A stretch of 64,000 bases of DNA, taken from contig NC_019942.1 of the NCBI RefSeq assembly GCF_000327505.1, forward strand, positions 372,001-436,000. Direction: 5' to 3'. The position numbers were made by a program, and so were the translations under genes. Origin of the DNA: Aciduliprofundum sp. MAR08-339. GTDB taxonomy: Archaea > Thermoplasmatota > Thermoplasmata > Thermoplasmatales > Aciduliprofundaceae. The notes below the pieces were generated by a model. It had not been told where the DNA came from and ran no database searches. It saw nothing but the letters and a program-made list of their open reading frames with translations. This document shows positions 9,132 through 17,117 of the stretch, in pieces; positions within the stretch are counted from its first letter, which is position 1, and each line of letters opens with the position of its first letter.

Positions 9132-9194
9132 TTTCATCCCACAGCCAAATAGAAATTCAAAAAAACTTAAAATATACGCCAAGCATGCTCAAAT

Positions 9195-9558
9195 ATGAAA
9201 ATCGCAGTACCCAGCACAGGTCCAGATGGTCTGGAAAGCGAGATCAGTATGCACTTCGGCCGCGCGCCTTACTACACCTTCGTGAAGATTGAAAACGGAG
9301 AGATAAAGAATGTGGAAACCATAGCGGTTCCATTTGCGGAGCATGGTCCTGGAGATCTTCCAAATTTCATAAGAGAGCATGGTGGTGATTGCGTACGGCA
9401 TGGGGCATCGTGCCGTGGAGTTCTTCCAGAATATGGGAATATCAGTGATAACAGGCGCATATGGGAAGGTGGGTGATGTGGTCCGTGCATTCATCCAGCA
9501 ATCCCTTGAGACGGATTCCAGATGGAAAGAGAGAATTGAGGGAGATGATAAATCATAA
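9195..9558 (+). pseudogene. NifX/NifB-type iron-molybdenum cofactor-binding protein, frameshifted
   Basis: A single-domain protein of the dinitrogenase iron-molybdenum cofactor-binding family, disrupted by a frameshift. The N-terminal half (MKIAVPST, HFGRAPYYTFVKIENGE, GPGDLPNFIREHGG) reads from ATG 9195. From about 9381 the rest of the domain is in the +1 frame (VVIAYGMGHRAVEFF, GISVITGAYGKVGDVV), ending at TAA 9556-9558. Comparing the two halves with the family suggests that about 8 bases, or 2 modulo 3, are missing at the junction. The start fits a leaderless mRNA from a TATA-like box near 9166-9176. Such small proteins carry or sense metal clusters; nitrogen fixation is not implied. Confidence 0.75.
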
Positions 9559-9567
9559 ACAAGATAA

Positions 9568-11382
9568 TCATATCCCAATCCCCGCCTCAAAGCCCTCGCT
9601 AACCGCCGAGTAGATATTGCGCACGCTCTTTGCATCTCCAATAACCATGGTGGGTATATCCTCCAGAGTGAACGGCACAAACGGGCGAGAGCCAAAGGCT
9701 GCGATCATCGCGTCCGCTTCAATTAAGATTTGCTCACCATCTTTTTCCACCACGATCTCTCCACGAGACACATCCACAATTCTTGTTGATGTCATTATCT
9801 TCACATTCTTATTCTCTAATTCTTTGAGGAGATGCTTTCTTGAGAGAGTTTCCATGCCCTGCGCAATCTGCGGTAGCATCTCAACTATTACCACTTTATT
9901 TTTCTCTGCAAGCATGTTAGCGGTTTCGCAGCCCACGAGTCCTCCGCCGCCCACAACTATTACCTTATCTTCAAACTTAACCTCGCACCGGAGAACATCA
10001 TCGTAGAGATAAACGAAATTGCGAATGGGCGGGCATGGGAGAAACGGCTTTCCGCCAGTGGCCATGATCACCGCATCAGGTTCCAGAGATATAACATCGC
10101 CTTTCAATGCCTTTTTGTTATGCATTTGCACATTCAATTTCTCCATCTGCACTTGATAATATTGAATGAGCCATCTTATCTTCTCCTTGCCCGGTGGAAG
10201 TGCAGCGAGGTTTAGCGCACCTCCGAATTCATCGTAAAATAGATGCACCTCATGCCCGCGCATCGCAGCGATGCGTGCTGCCTCAAGGCCAGCAGGACCT
10301 CCGCCAACAATAACCACCCTCTTCCTATCCTCTGCCTCTTTTATTTCTATTTCCCTTCCAACAAGCGGATTGGCACCGCACCTTATTCTAGTATCTTCAT
10401 CGTGCCTAGCTTTTATGCACTCTGAGCAGCCGATGCATTTTCGTATCTCATTCACTCTTCCCTCTTTAACTTTTATGAGCCACTCTGGATCCGCAATCAG
10501 CGTTCTGCCCAGAACTATCATATCCGCCTGATTTTTCAGTATTTTCACTGCAATCTCCGGCTCGCGAATCATGCCCACAGCCGCCACAGGCACCTTCAGC
10601 GGGCGAATTTTCTCCGCAAGATAAGCTCTCCAGCCCTGCTCAAAGGGCATGGGCTCCAGACGGAGTTCTTTGGGTCCCAATCCAATGTCCGCCTGAATCA
10701 TGTCGTAGTGCTCCTGCAAAATCCCAGCGATTTTCTTTCCATCCTCCAATGTTATCCCGCCATCTTTGAAATCATTCACTGCGAGGCGAATGCTCACGGG
10801 AAAATCCCAGCCACATCTCTCCGCAATTCTCCTGCGAATCTCCACGGCAAATTTTATCCCATCTCCCCATTTATCTTCCCGATGATTCGTAAGCGGCGAG
10901 AGAAATTGATTCACAAGCAATCCATGAGCTCCCTGAACCTCAACCATGTGGAAGCCCGCCTTGCACGCAATCTCCGCGGCGGTGGCGTAAGAGTCAATTA
11001 TCTCCTCTATTTTCTCCTCGGTGAGAAAATCCACGCCTCGCTTTTTCCAGCCCTCATGAGTAAGTTCCACCGAAATTTTAGAGTCGTATTTTTTCAGGCG
11101 AGATGCGATTTTGTGCCAGTCATCATAAAACTCCCACGAATCAATGCGCGGCTCGTAAGCGCCATGCTTTCCCCCAGGATAGGAGATGCATGAGTTCTCC
11201 ACTATGAGCAAACCCACTCCCCCCTTTGCGCGGGTCTCGTAGTGCTTTATGAACAACTCTGAGAGATGCCCGTCGCTCTTTCCGAAATTGGTGGAGATTG
11301 GGGGAAATATGGCTCGGTTTTCAACTCTTATTTTTCCTATTTCTATCGGCTCAAATATCTCATCGTACATGCGTTTCGGCAT
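9568..11382 (-). CDS. NADH:flavin oxidoreductase / 2,4-dienoyl-CoA reductase-like iron-sulfur flavoprotein
   Basis: A fusion of about 604 residues in the 2,4-dienoyl-CoA reductase/NADH oxidase family. The N-terminal 330 residues are an Old Yellow Enzyme barrel that binds FMN (IFEPIEIGKIRVENR, EVQGAHGLLVNQFLSP, VLGRTLIADPEW). A cysteine cluster CIGCSECI...RCGANP binds [4Fe-4S], and the C-terminal half has FAD and NAD(P) Rossmann motifs (VVIVGGGPAGLEAAR and VIVVGGGGLVGCE). Electrons pass NAD(P)H to FAD to Fe-S to FMN to an enoyl or other substrate. The frame extends to TTG 11400, but ATG 11382 or 11370 fits the promoter better. An ArsR-like site overlaps the transcription start region. Confidence 0.9.
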   Translation of the reverse strand: MPKRMYDEIFEPIEIGKIRVENRAIFPPISTNFGKSDGHLSELFIKHYETRAKGGVGLLIVENSCISYPGGKHGAYEPRIDSWEFYDDWHKIASRLKKYDSKISVELTHEGWKKRGVDFLTEEKIEEIIDSYATAAEIACKAGFHMVEVQGAHGLLVNQFLSPLTNHREDKWGDGIKFAVEIRRRIAERCGWDFPVSIRLAVNDFKDGGITLEDGKKIAGILQEHYDMIQADIGLGPKELRLEPMPFEQGWRAYLAEKIRPLKVPVAAVGMIREPEIAVKILKNQADMIVLGRTLIADPEWLIKVKEGRVNEIRKCIGCSECIKARHDEDTRIRCGANPLVGREIEIKEAEDRKRVVIVGGGPAGLEAARIAAMRGHEVHLFYDEFGGALNLAALPPGKEKIRWLIQYYQVQMEKLNVQMHNKKALKGDVISLEPDAVIMATGGKPFLPCPPIRNFVYLYDDVLRCEVKFEDKVIVVGGGGLVGCETANMLAEKNKVVIVEMLPQIAQGMETLSRKHLLKELENKNVKIMTSTRIVDVSRGEIVVEKDGEQILIEADAMIAAFGSRPFVPFTLEDIPTMVIGDAKSVRNIYSAVSEGFEAGIGI

Positions 11383-11390
11383 GCCTAAAG

Positions 11391-11403
11391 AGTATTTCAA
11401 AAT
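11391..11403. promoter_or_regulatory. Operator-like half-site AGTATTTCAAAAT
   Basis: This copy of the AGTATTTCAAA core lies between the likely TATA box (about 11403-11415, minus strand) and the start of the flavoprotein gene, where a repressor would block initiation. Confidence 0.4.
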
Positions 11404-11429
11404 TTCTTAAAATTTTGTTGAGAGATAAG

Positions 11430-11446
11430 AATATTTGGAAAATATT
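11430..11446. promoter_or_regulatory. Inverted repeat AATATTT-gga-AAATATT
   Basis: Perfect 7-base arms around a 3-base centre, midway between the divergent flavoprotein and ArsR genes and just upstream of the ArsR TATA box (about 11450-11462). It is a good candidate for autoregulation. Confidence 0.45.
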
Positions 11447-11486
11447 GAAGATAAATTTAAAATAAATCCAAACATTTACTTTATCA

Positions 11487-11837
11487 ATGCCAAAAAACAT
11501 ACCACCTTGGCTGGAGAGGGAACTGGATAGGAAAGGAGGTATTGAGACCATAATAAAGGATCTTCCTCCAAATAAGATCCTTACCAAGGAAGCAAAATTG
11601 CATTCTGCCCTGGGGGATCCTGTGAGATTGAAAATTCTTTGCTTTCTCGGAAAACAGAGTTCATGCGTGTGCCTTATAAAGGATGTTGTTAAACTCACAT
11701 ATTCAAAACTATCCTATCATCTTTCGGTTCTCAAAAAGGCAAAATTGATACAGGGCAAAAAGGACGGAAATTACATAATATACTCCCTCACAAACCTCGG
11801 AAAAAAATATTATAGAGAAATATGTAAAAAATCATGA
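11487..11837 (+). CDS. ArsR/SmtB family winged-helix repressor
   Basis: A 116-residue regulator. The winged helix occupies about residues 35-105 (ALGDPVRLKILCFL, recognition helix YSKLSYHLSVLKKAKLI, wing GKKDGNYIIYSL). In helix 3 the sequence SSCVCLIKDV matches the position of the ELCVCDL metal-binding motif of ArsR and CadC-type sensors, so a thiol-liganded metal or metalloid inducer is plausible. The 35-residue N-terminal extension is rich in proline and lysine. It is probably leaderless. The same operator-like sequence occurs before the flavoprotein, ferredoxin and NifX-like genes around it, suggesting a small local regulon; the upstream BASS/ACR3-like transporters may be functionally linked. 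Confidence 0.9.
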   Translation: MPKNIPPWLERELDRKGGIETIIKDLPPNKILTKEAKLHSALGDPVRLKILCFLGKQSSCVCLIKDVVKLTYSKLSYHLSVLKKAKLIQGKKDGNYIIYSLTNLGKKYYREICKKS

Positions 11838-12233
11838 CCCCTCAACCCTATTTATCCCCATCTGCTGTTTAACCTCCTCCCTCTGATACTGCAGGGCTGT
11901 ATCTATAAGTTCCTTTAAAAACTTCTCCTCAAGCATCTTTTTAACCTTTATGAACACCTTGTATTCCCTAGCCGCCTCCCGAGCTACCTCTGGGGATGGA
12001 AATTCTATGGCCCCAACAGGACACAGGTTAGCGCAGATCTGACATCCAACAAGACAATTAAATGGTTTGACAATTATGGGTTTCTTTGTCACAAGATCGT
12101 AAGAGTAAACACCCCTACCACATATCACCGCACATAGACCGCATCCTATGCAAACCGCAGGATCCACACGGGGATACCATTTTATTTTCTTTCTGGGCAC
12201 TCCAAACCAGTAATCGAATTTTTTATCGGCCAT
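11832..12233 (-). CDS. Ferredoxin-like 4Fe-4S protein
   Basis: A soluble iron-sulfur protein of 133 residues with two cluster motifs, CIGCGLCAVIC and CLVGCQICANLCP, predicted to hold two [4Fe-4S] clusters, and a C-terminal charged helical tail of about 50 residues ending in VEGS. The frame continues upstream to 12272, but the ATG at 12233 is directly preceded by GGTGGTGAT, so the shorter form is preferred. The last 6 bases overlap the end of the convergent arsR gene. Its promoter contains a perfect 22-base palindrome sharing a core with sites near the flavoprotein gene, so it may supply electrons to that enzyme. Confidence 0.88.
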   Translation of the reverse strand: MADKKFDYWFGVPRKKIKWYPRVDPAVCIGCGLCAVICGRGVYSYDLVTKKPIIVKPFNCLVGCQICANLCPVGAIEFPSPEVAREAAREYKVFIKVKKMLEEKFLKELIDTALQYQREEVKQQMGINRVEGS

Positions 12234-12264
12234 ATCACCACCGGGTAGGATAATGTCAACATAG

Positions 12265-12286
12265 TATTTCAAATTTATTTGAAATA
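12265..12286. promoter_or_regulatory. Perfect palindrome in ferredoxin promoter
   Basis: The arms TATTTCAAAT and ATTTGAAATA are perfect inverted copies separated by TT. The site lies 32-53 bases upstream of the ferredoxin start, overlapping its expected TATA region, and is the best match to the putative ArsR operator. Confidence 0.6.
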
Positions 12287-12337
12287 TTACACCATATTTT
12301 TAAGCAGAAAATACATTATGTATCTGTGATAAAGAAT

Positions 12338-13489
12338 ATGGATTCCCTGACATCACACGGAAATATCTTAATCAGAAATACATTAATTCCCATGGTGGAC
12401 TCTCTACTGAGGGAAACAAGAGCCGATAAAATATTGAAAGAAAAGATAAAAATTGAAGATAACATACTTAAGATAAAAGGTAATGATATCCAATTGAATT
12501 TTGAGAGGATCTTTGTGGTGGGATTTGGAAAGGCTTCGATACCCATGGCCCGGGCCCTTGAAGAGATCATGGGTAGGAGAATAAATGGAGGAATAATAAG
12601 CAGTCCATACAAAGGCTCTCTGAAAAGAATCAAGGTAATGGTTGCTTCACATCCCTTTCCCGATGAGAGAACCCTGGAAGCATCGGAAGAAATAGTAGAA
12701 CTTGTTAAGATGGCAGAGGAAGATGATCTCGTAATTGTCCTTGTTTCCGGTGGAGCATCATCCCTCTTTGAAATTCCCGTGGATGGAATGAGCATTGAAG
12801 AGGAGGCTAGAATGGTAAGGGAGAGAATGTTGAAAGGGGATGATATAATAACCCTGAATAAACTCCGCATAAAATTATCCAAGGTGAAAGGAGGAAAATT
12901 TGTAGATTATATCAGACCTGCAAAATGCATATCCCTTATACTCTCCGATGTAATTGGCCCTCCAGAATTTGTGGGCTCAGGCCCAACCTATGGCAAGGGA
13001 TGCATGAACATCTTAATTGCTGATAATAGATATGCCCTTAAAAAGGCTCAAAAACTGGCACGTGAGAGAGGATTTACCGCCAGAATATCCCCCACCATAC
13101 TATCAGGAGAGCCAAAAACCATGGCAAAAAAGATAATCGAGAGTTTTCAGGGTCGCATGACGATCTGGGGTGGAGAGACAACGGTACGCGTGGAAAAAGG
13201 GGGCATCGGTGGAAGAAACCAAGAACTCTCACTGTACCTTGCCGAGAAATTGGACAGAAATGCGGGTTTCATATGCATTGGTACCGATGGAATAGACGGT
13301 CCTACCAACGCCGCAGGTGGTGTGGTGGATGATAGAACGATAATTCGAGCCAGAAATCTCGGAATGGATATAAAAAGCATTTTAAAAGAGCACAACTCAT
13401 ACATAGCATTGAAAAAATTAGAAGATCTGATAATTACGGGATACACTGGAACAAATCTGGCCGATGTGTGCATAGGATTGAGGCTATGA
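12338..13489 (+). CDS. gckA: Glycerate 2-kinase (MOFRL family)
   Basis: A kinase of about 383 residues that makes 2-phosphoglycerate from glycerate, the entry of the non-phosphorylative Entner-Doudoroff route to the lower glycolytic trunk. The N-terminal DUF4147-type domain has the VGFGKAS and LVSGGASSLFE nucleotide loops and KLSKVKGGKF; the C-terminal MOFRL domain has GGRNQEL and GTDGIDGPTNAAGG. A GTG at 12326 is in frame, but its GTGAT is better read as the ribosome site for ATG 12338. Size and motifs are normal. It lies opposite a small coupled gene pair and downstream of a TATA-like box near 12293-12303. Confidence 0.92.
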   Translation: MDSLTSHGNILIRNTLIPMVDSLLRETRADKILKEKIKIEDNILKIKGNDIQLNFERIFVVGFGKASIPMARALEEIMGRRINGGIISSPYKGSLKRIKVMVASHPFPDERTLEASEEIVELVKMAEEDDLVIVLVSGGASSLFEIPVDGMSIEEEARMVRERMLKGDDIITLNKLRIKLSKVKGGKFVDYIRPAKCISLILSDVIGPPEFVGSGPTYGKGCMNILIADNRYALKKAQKLARERGFTARISPTILSGEPKTMAKKIIESFQGRMTIWGGETTVRVEKGGIGGRNQELSLYLAEKLDRNAGFICIGTDGIDGPTNAAGGVVDDRTIIRARNLGMDIKSILKEHNSYIALKKLEDLIITGYTGTNLADVCIGLRL

Positions 13490-13606
13490 TCACCTGTCCT
13501 TTATTTTCTCCCAGATTCTCTTTGCTCTTTCATCCAGTATCTCGTTCAACAGAAGTGAGAAGAGTTTCTCTTCGTCAGGTTCTTTTTTCCTTTTGAACGG
13601 GTTCAT
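13490..13606 (-). CDS. Small charged protein (38 aa), coupled to cupin
   Basis: A 38-residue reading frame, MNPFKRKKEPDEEK then a leucine-rich helix and RIWEKIKDR. Its ATG overlaps the TGA of the upstream cupin gene (ATGA), the usual sign of translational coupling here, and it fills the space up to the glycerate kinase stop. It is strongly charged and probably one or two amphipathic helices. I recognise no family. Support is positional and compositional only; it could be noise, but the neat fit argues for a real gene. Confidence 0.45.
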   Translation of the reverse strand: MNPFKRKKEPDEEKLFSLLLNEILDERAKRIWEKIKDR

Positions 13607-13959
13607 TTTCTTATTGGTATTATGCAGAGAAATTTAAATTCTTCCTCACTCTCGTTTCTGTACCAGTGGGGCACATCGGGCTCTATGTACAGAAAATTCC
13701 CAGGATGCACCTTCACCTCTCTCTCTCCTGCACCTATTATGCCTTCCCCCTCAAGAACAAATATTTCGTGCTCCCAAGGATGCTGATGCTTTGGGATGAT
13801 TCCCCCCGGACCCATGGTAAATAATCTCAACGCGTAATTCTCGGCCCCCTGTTCCTCTCTTATGAGCCACTGGATCCACACATCCTTTGTTTCTGTACCG
13901 TCCATTCCAACCATGTGCACTTTCTCCTTTTTCACATCATCTATATGGGAGATGTACAT
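13603..13959 (-). CDS. Cupin-domain protein
   Basis: A single-domain cupin of 118 residues. The metal-binding motif is visible as HQHPWEHEIFVLEGEG, and the second half as PGNFLYIEPDVPHWYRNE, giving the usual three-His/one-Glu pocket. It could be a dioxygenase, isomerase or small-molecule sensor; nothing narrower is supported. The frame extends to 14010, but ATG 13959 has GTGGTGA just upstream and a TATA box (GTTTATAATATA) at about 13985-13998. It is followed by the 38-residue gene in coupled arrangement and is divergent from a TDT transporter. Confidence 0.88.
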   Translation of the reverse strand: MYISHIDDVKKEKVHMVGMDGTETKDVWIQWLIREEQGAENYALRLFTMGPGGIIPKHQHPWEHEIFVLEGEGIIGAGEREVKVHPGNFLYIEPDVPHWYRNESEEEFKFLCIIPIRK

Positions 13960-14041
13960 ATTCACCACGCAATTGTAAATGCCAGATATATTATAAACAT
14001 TTTGAGACAATAATCTAAATAATTTATTCGTATTACCCCTC

Positions 14042-15076
14042 GTGATAGAGGAAAATAGTAAACTCAGATGCTTCTCACCGGCCTGGTTTTCGGCGGTTAT
14101 GGGAACCGGCGTGTTCGCAACTTCAACCTATTTTCTGGCAGATGGAAACGAAGCAATGGTGCTTCTATCAAAGGTTATAGTAAGCATAAACGTACTTATG
14201 TTCATAGCGATACTCATTCCCTGGGTGGCCAGATGGATCGTATATCCCAGGGATGCCCTTGCGGATTTTCAACATCCACTTAGGTCAAATTTCTATGTGA
14301 CATTTGGGGTAGGAATGCTTGTTCTCTCCACAAATTTCTTCATCGTTGAAAAAATGCCAGAGATAGGACTTGCATTCTGGATTGCGGGAACCATTGAGGT
14401 TATTCTGGACAATTTCCTATACATGTTCTTTGTGTTTTTCAACAGGAGCATAAAACTTGAGCACATAAATCCTTCAATATTCATAAAGACAACTGGCCTA
14501 TTTCTCGTTTTGGGTGCGGGAAGGGCGGCAATACCCTACCTCTCTGATTTGAGTTTGCAGTCCATAAACATAATCTTTGATTTCACATTTGGAGTTGCAT
14601 TCTTCATGTACATAGGGCTCCAGACAATATGGCTATTAAGATACATAATCTCAGCACCGCTCCAGTCATCCACAATGCCTATGTTCTGGATCAACCTTGG
14701 GCCCATTGGGGCGGCCATAACCGCACTTCTATCTCCTCCAATATCAACGGAATTTCAGAGCATAGGTGTTTTCTTTGCCTCCCTGTTCTGGGGTTACGGG
14801 GTTTGGTGGTTCGTGCTCTCATTGGTAACTACAATATATTATGTGAAGAGAATTTCACTACCTTATAAGAGCGCGTGGTGGGCCTTCACATTCCCCCTAG
14901 GCGCCTTCATAGTGGCATCCTACTACTATCAGCAGTACAAAAATTACTCTCTGCTAATATACTTCAACTGGTTCATGTACATAATACTAGCAGTATTCTG
15001 GGTGCTAACATTCATATTCACACTACATCGCATAATCACAGGAAGGATGGATGACTGCGAATCCCTTAAAGTTTAG
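14042..15076 (+). CDS. TDT family transporter (TehA/SLAC1/Mae1-like)
   Basis: A 344-residue membrane protein with about ten hydrophobic segments, beginning with the family-typical FSPAWFSAVMGTGVFA and containing FQHPLRSNFYVTFGVG, the HP loop of TehA/SLAC1-type channels and dicarboxylate transporters. Members move C4-dicarboxylates, sulfite, tellurite-related ions or inorganic anions. The start is GTG 14042, close to leaderless distance from an AT-rich TATA-like stretch (about 14012-14024) shared with the divergent cupin promoter. Substrate unknown; the malate dehydrogenase 0.5 kb downstream makes a C4-dicarboxylate worth considering, but that is only proximity. Confidence 0.85.
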   Translation: MIEENSKLRCFSPAWFSAVMGTGVFATSTYFLADGNEAMVLLSKVIVSINVLMFIAILIPWVARWIVYPRDALADFQHPLRSNFYVTFGVGMLVLSTNFFIVEKMPEIGLAFWIAGTIEVILDNFLYMFFVFFNRSIKLEHINPSIFIKTTGLFLVLGAGRAAIPYLSDLSLQSINIIFDFTFGVAFFMYIGLQTIWLLRYIISAPLQSSTMPMFWINLGPIGAAITALLSPPISTEFQSIGVFFASLFWGYGVWWFVLSLVTTIYYVKRISLPYKSAWWAFTFPLGAFIVASYYYQQYKNYSLLIYFNWFMYIILAVFWVLTFIFTLHRIITGRMDDCESLKV

Positions 15077-15110
15077 AAAAACTTAAAATGTAAAAGCCAT
15101 AACCTCAGCC

Positions 15111-15518
15111 ATGGAGTTCCCCAAAATTGAAACTGCAGAATACGAGTATCCGAATACACGGGAAGCGGTGGAATACGTTTATCCGGAGTTAAGTGCTGTT
15201 TGCCCTCAAACGGGATTACCCGATTACTACATTCTTCGCATAGTTTACGAACCGGATAAGAAACTGCCTGAGTTGAAATCCTTGAAAATGTATCTCCTGG
15301 CCTACCGTAACTACGGAATATGGCACGAGCATCTTGCAAACAAAATTCTTGAAGATTTCAAAAAAGCTGTGGAACCGAGATGGGTTTATGTGGAACTCTA
15401 CGTGAACAACCGCGGTGGAATATACACCACAGTGCGAAGATTCTGGACCAGGGAAAATGGGGACGATATATTAGAGGCACTCAAGAGAGGAAAAGAACAT
15501 CCACATCTGAGATTTTAA
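15111..15518 (+). CDS. QueF-like tunnelling-fold protein (candidate archaeosine synthase, QueF-L)
   Basis: A 135-residue T-fold protein of the QueF family. The catalytic cysteine that forms a thioimide with the nitrile of preQ0 is Cys31 in SAVCPQTGLPD, with Asp38 nearby, and the substrate-binding region is ELKSLKMYLLAYRN followed by HEH. In bacteria QueF reduces free preQ0; in archaea that make archaeosine, the QueF-like branch amidates preQ0 already in tRNA. Since TgtA, which inserts preQ0, is in this window (45187-47007), the archaeosine role is more likely. Start fits a leaderless mRNA. Short size (one domain) agrees with QueF-L. The NADPH-site residues cannot be judged by eye. Confidence 0.85.
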   Translation: MEFPKIETAEYEYPNTREAVEYVYPELSAVCPQTGLPDYYILRIVYEPDKKLPELKSLKMYLLAYRNYGIWHEHLANKILEDFKKAVEPRWVYVELYVNNRGGIYTTVRRFWTRENGDDILEALKRGKEHPHLRF

Positions 15519-15529
15519 AAAATAAAAAT

Positions 15530-16624
15530 TCAGGGAAGTTTGGGAACTCCCAATTCTTCCGCAATTGCGTTCATCTCATCAAGTACCTTCTTGTATATTG
15601 GAACACCTATCTTCAACCTCGTTTCGTAGGTCAAGAATCCCTTCTCGCCATGCACCCATATGCGCTCGAATTTTGGATGCTTCTTTGCGTTGCGAAGTTC
15701 ATCAAGATACTTCTTCATGCTCTTCTTGAACTCATCAGCATCCCCAAAGGCACCAGGATCTATGGCCATAAAGAAGTGCCCCACATCGCTGTGTTTATCA
15801 CTGGTACCTCCAACATGTTTGCTCCAGGTTGCACCATTGAGAATCCCCGCAAATATATCAACTATGGCTCCCAATCCGTAGCCCTTATGTCCTCCGCTCA
15901 ACTCACCGAGCCCTCCAAGGGGCAAGATGGTGCCACGGGGACTCAGAATCTCATTTGGATCGTGTATTATCTCCCCCGTCTCGGTGCTTATGGCCCACTC
16001 TCCGGGAACGGGCTTGTTCTTCCTGCGATACACCTCAACCTTACCACTTGGCACAACACTGGTGGCCATATCAAGCAGGAAAGGATTTTCACCCTCCACA
16101 GGTGCAGCGACGGCTATTGGGCTCGTACCCATAAACTTCTCCATTGCACCCGTGTGCGCCACCAACGGGCGAGAGGTGGTCATGCTTACACCAATGAGTC
16201 CCTCTCTTGCTGCCATGAGAGGATAGTATCCCGCTATTCCATAGTGGTTGCTGTTCTTGACACCCACAATGCCCACACCAACCTTCTTGGCCTTCTCAAT
16301 GGCGAGTTTCATAGCCCTATGGGCCACCACCTGACCAAGGCATTCATCACCGTCAAGCACGGCAAATACGGGGCTCTCCTTCACGATCTTTATATTTGGA
16401 TGCACGTTCACCGCTCCAACCTTTATACCATCAACGTATCTCTTCAACCTCTGAACACCATGGCTCTCAATGCCACGCATGTCGGCCATTATGAGATTAT
16501 CCGCCACAATCTTTGCGTCCTCCTCAGGCACATCAAGGCGCTTGAAAATCTCCACAACAAAGTCAAAGAGTTTCTCCCTTGGAACCCTCACATAGTTTTC
16601 ATCAACAACTGTTTTTTCGAACAT
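15530..16624 (-). CDS. Malate/L-lactate dehydrogenase family protein (Ldh2)
   Basis: A 364-residue NAD(P)-dependent dehydrogenase of the Ldh2/MDG family, distinct from Rossmann-type malate dehydrogenases. Recognisable blocks are ADMRGIESHGVQRL near the start, VKNSNHYGIAGYY with the active-site histidine, GTSPIAVAAPVE and GGHKGYGL. It oxidises malate or a related 2-hydroxy acid; exact substrate and coenzyme are not readable. Promoter: CGTATATAGG on the minus strand around 16648-16656 places the transcription start at the ATG. A long frame on the opposite strand is only its shadow. Confidence 0.92.
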   Translation of the reverse strand: MFEKTVVDENYVRVPREKLFDFVVEIFKRLDVPEEDAKIVADNLIMADMRGIESHGVQRLKRYVDGIKVGAVNVHPNIKIVKESPVFAVLDGDECLGQVVAHRAMKLAIEKAKKVGVGIVGVKNSNHYGIAGYYPLMAAREGLIGVSMTTSRPLVAHTGAMEKFMGTSPIAVAAPVEGENPFLLDMATSVVPSGKVEVYRRKNKPVPGEWAISTETGEIIHDPNEILSPRGTILPLGGLGELSGGHKGYGLGAIVDIFAGILNGATWSKHVGGTSDKHSDVGHFFMAIDPGAFGDADEFKKSMKKYLDELRNAKKHPKFERIWVHGEKGFLTYETRLKIGVPIYKKVLDEMNAIAEELGVPKLP

Positions 16625-16664
16625 AGTGGAGGAATATTAAAACCCCTATATACGGATTTCCATA

Positions 16665-17117
16665 TCAAAGGGAAGCAGAGAGACCCAGCGAGGCGATCAA
16701 AACCACAAAACCAGCAATTAGAACTCCCACAAAAATAGCCAGCATTGATTTCTTCACATCAAACTTGAAAAGGTACGCTATGAGGCTTCCTGTCCACGCC
16801 CCCGTGCCCGGTAGTGGTATGGCCACAAAAAATATGAGGGCAAGATACTCCCAGCGGCGGACCTTTCTATCCGCTTTTCTGTAAGTTCTCTCAAAGATCC
16901 AGTCCAATCCACGGGATATCGTTTCACTCTTTCTCAAATACCTTTCAATTCCCTCCAAAAATAGAAGAATAAATGGCACGGGTATCATATTCCCTATTAT
17001 GGAAATTGTGAAAACGGAGAGGGGAGAGAGACCCCAGTAAATTCCAAGGGGTATGGCTCCACGAAGTTCCGCAAAGGGTAACATGGATATCAAAAAGATG
17101 TACAGGTATGGGCTCAT
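16665..17117 (-). CDS. Small multidrug-export-like membrane protein (COG2426 type)
   Basis: A 150-residue integral membrane protein with about four hydrophobic segments and the family hallmarks LPFAELRGAIPLGIYWG near the N-terminus and FFVAIPLPGTGAWTGSLIA in the second half. The family is annotated as putative small multidrug export proteins, but its biochemical role is not established. The ATG overlaps the stop of the uridine phosphorylase gene (ATGA), so the two are co-translated; a link to nucleoside metabolism is possible but unproven. Confidence 0.8.
   Translation of the reverse strand: MSPYLYIFLISMLPFAELRGAIPLGIYWGLSPLSVFTISIIGNMIPVPFILLFLEGIERYLRKSETISRGLDWIFERTYRKADRKVRRWEYLALIFFVAIPLPGTGAWTGSLIAYLFKFDVKKSMLAIFVGVLIAGFVVLIASLGLSASL

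Noticed and set aside
9189-9695. A 168-residue minus-strand frame across the NifX-like pseudogene
   Set aside because: It is the shadow of two recognisable genes and has no family features.
15380-16738. A 452-residue open frame on the plus strand
   Set aside because: It lies opposite the malate dehydrogenase gene, has no recognisable domain and an odd composition; it is an antisense shadow.
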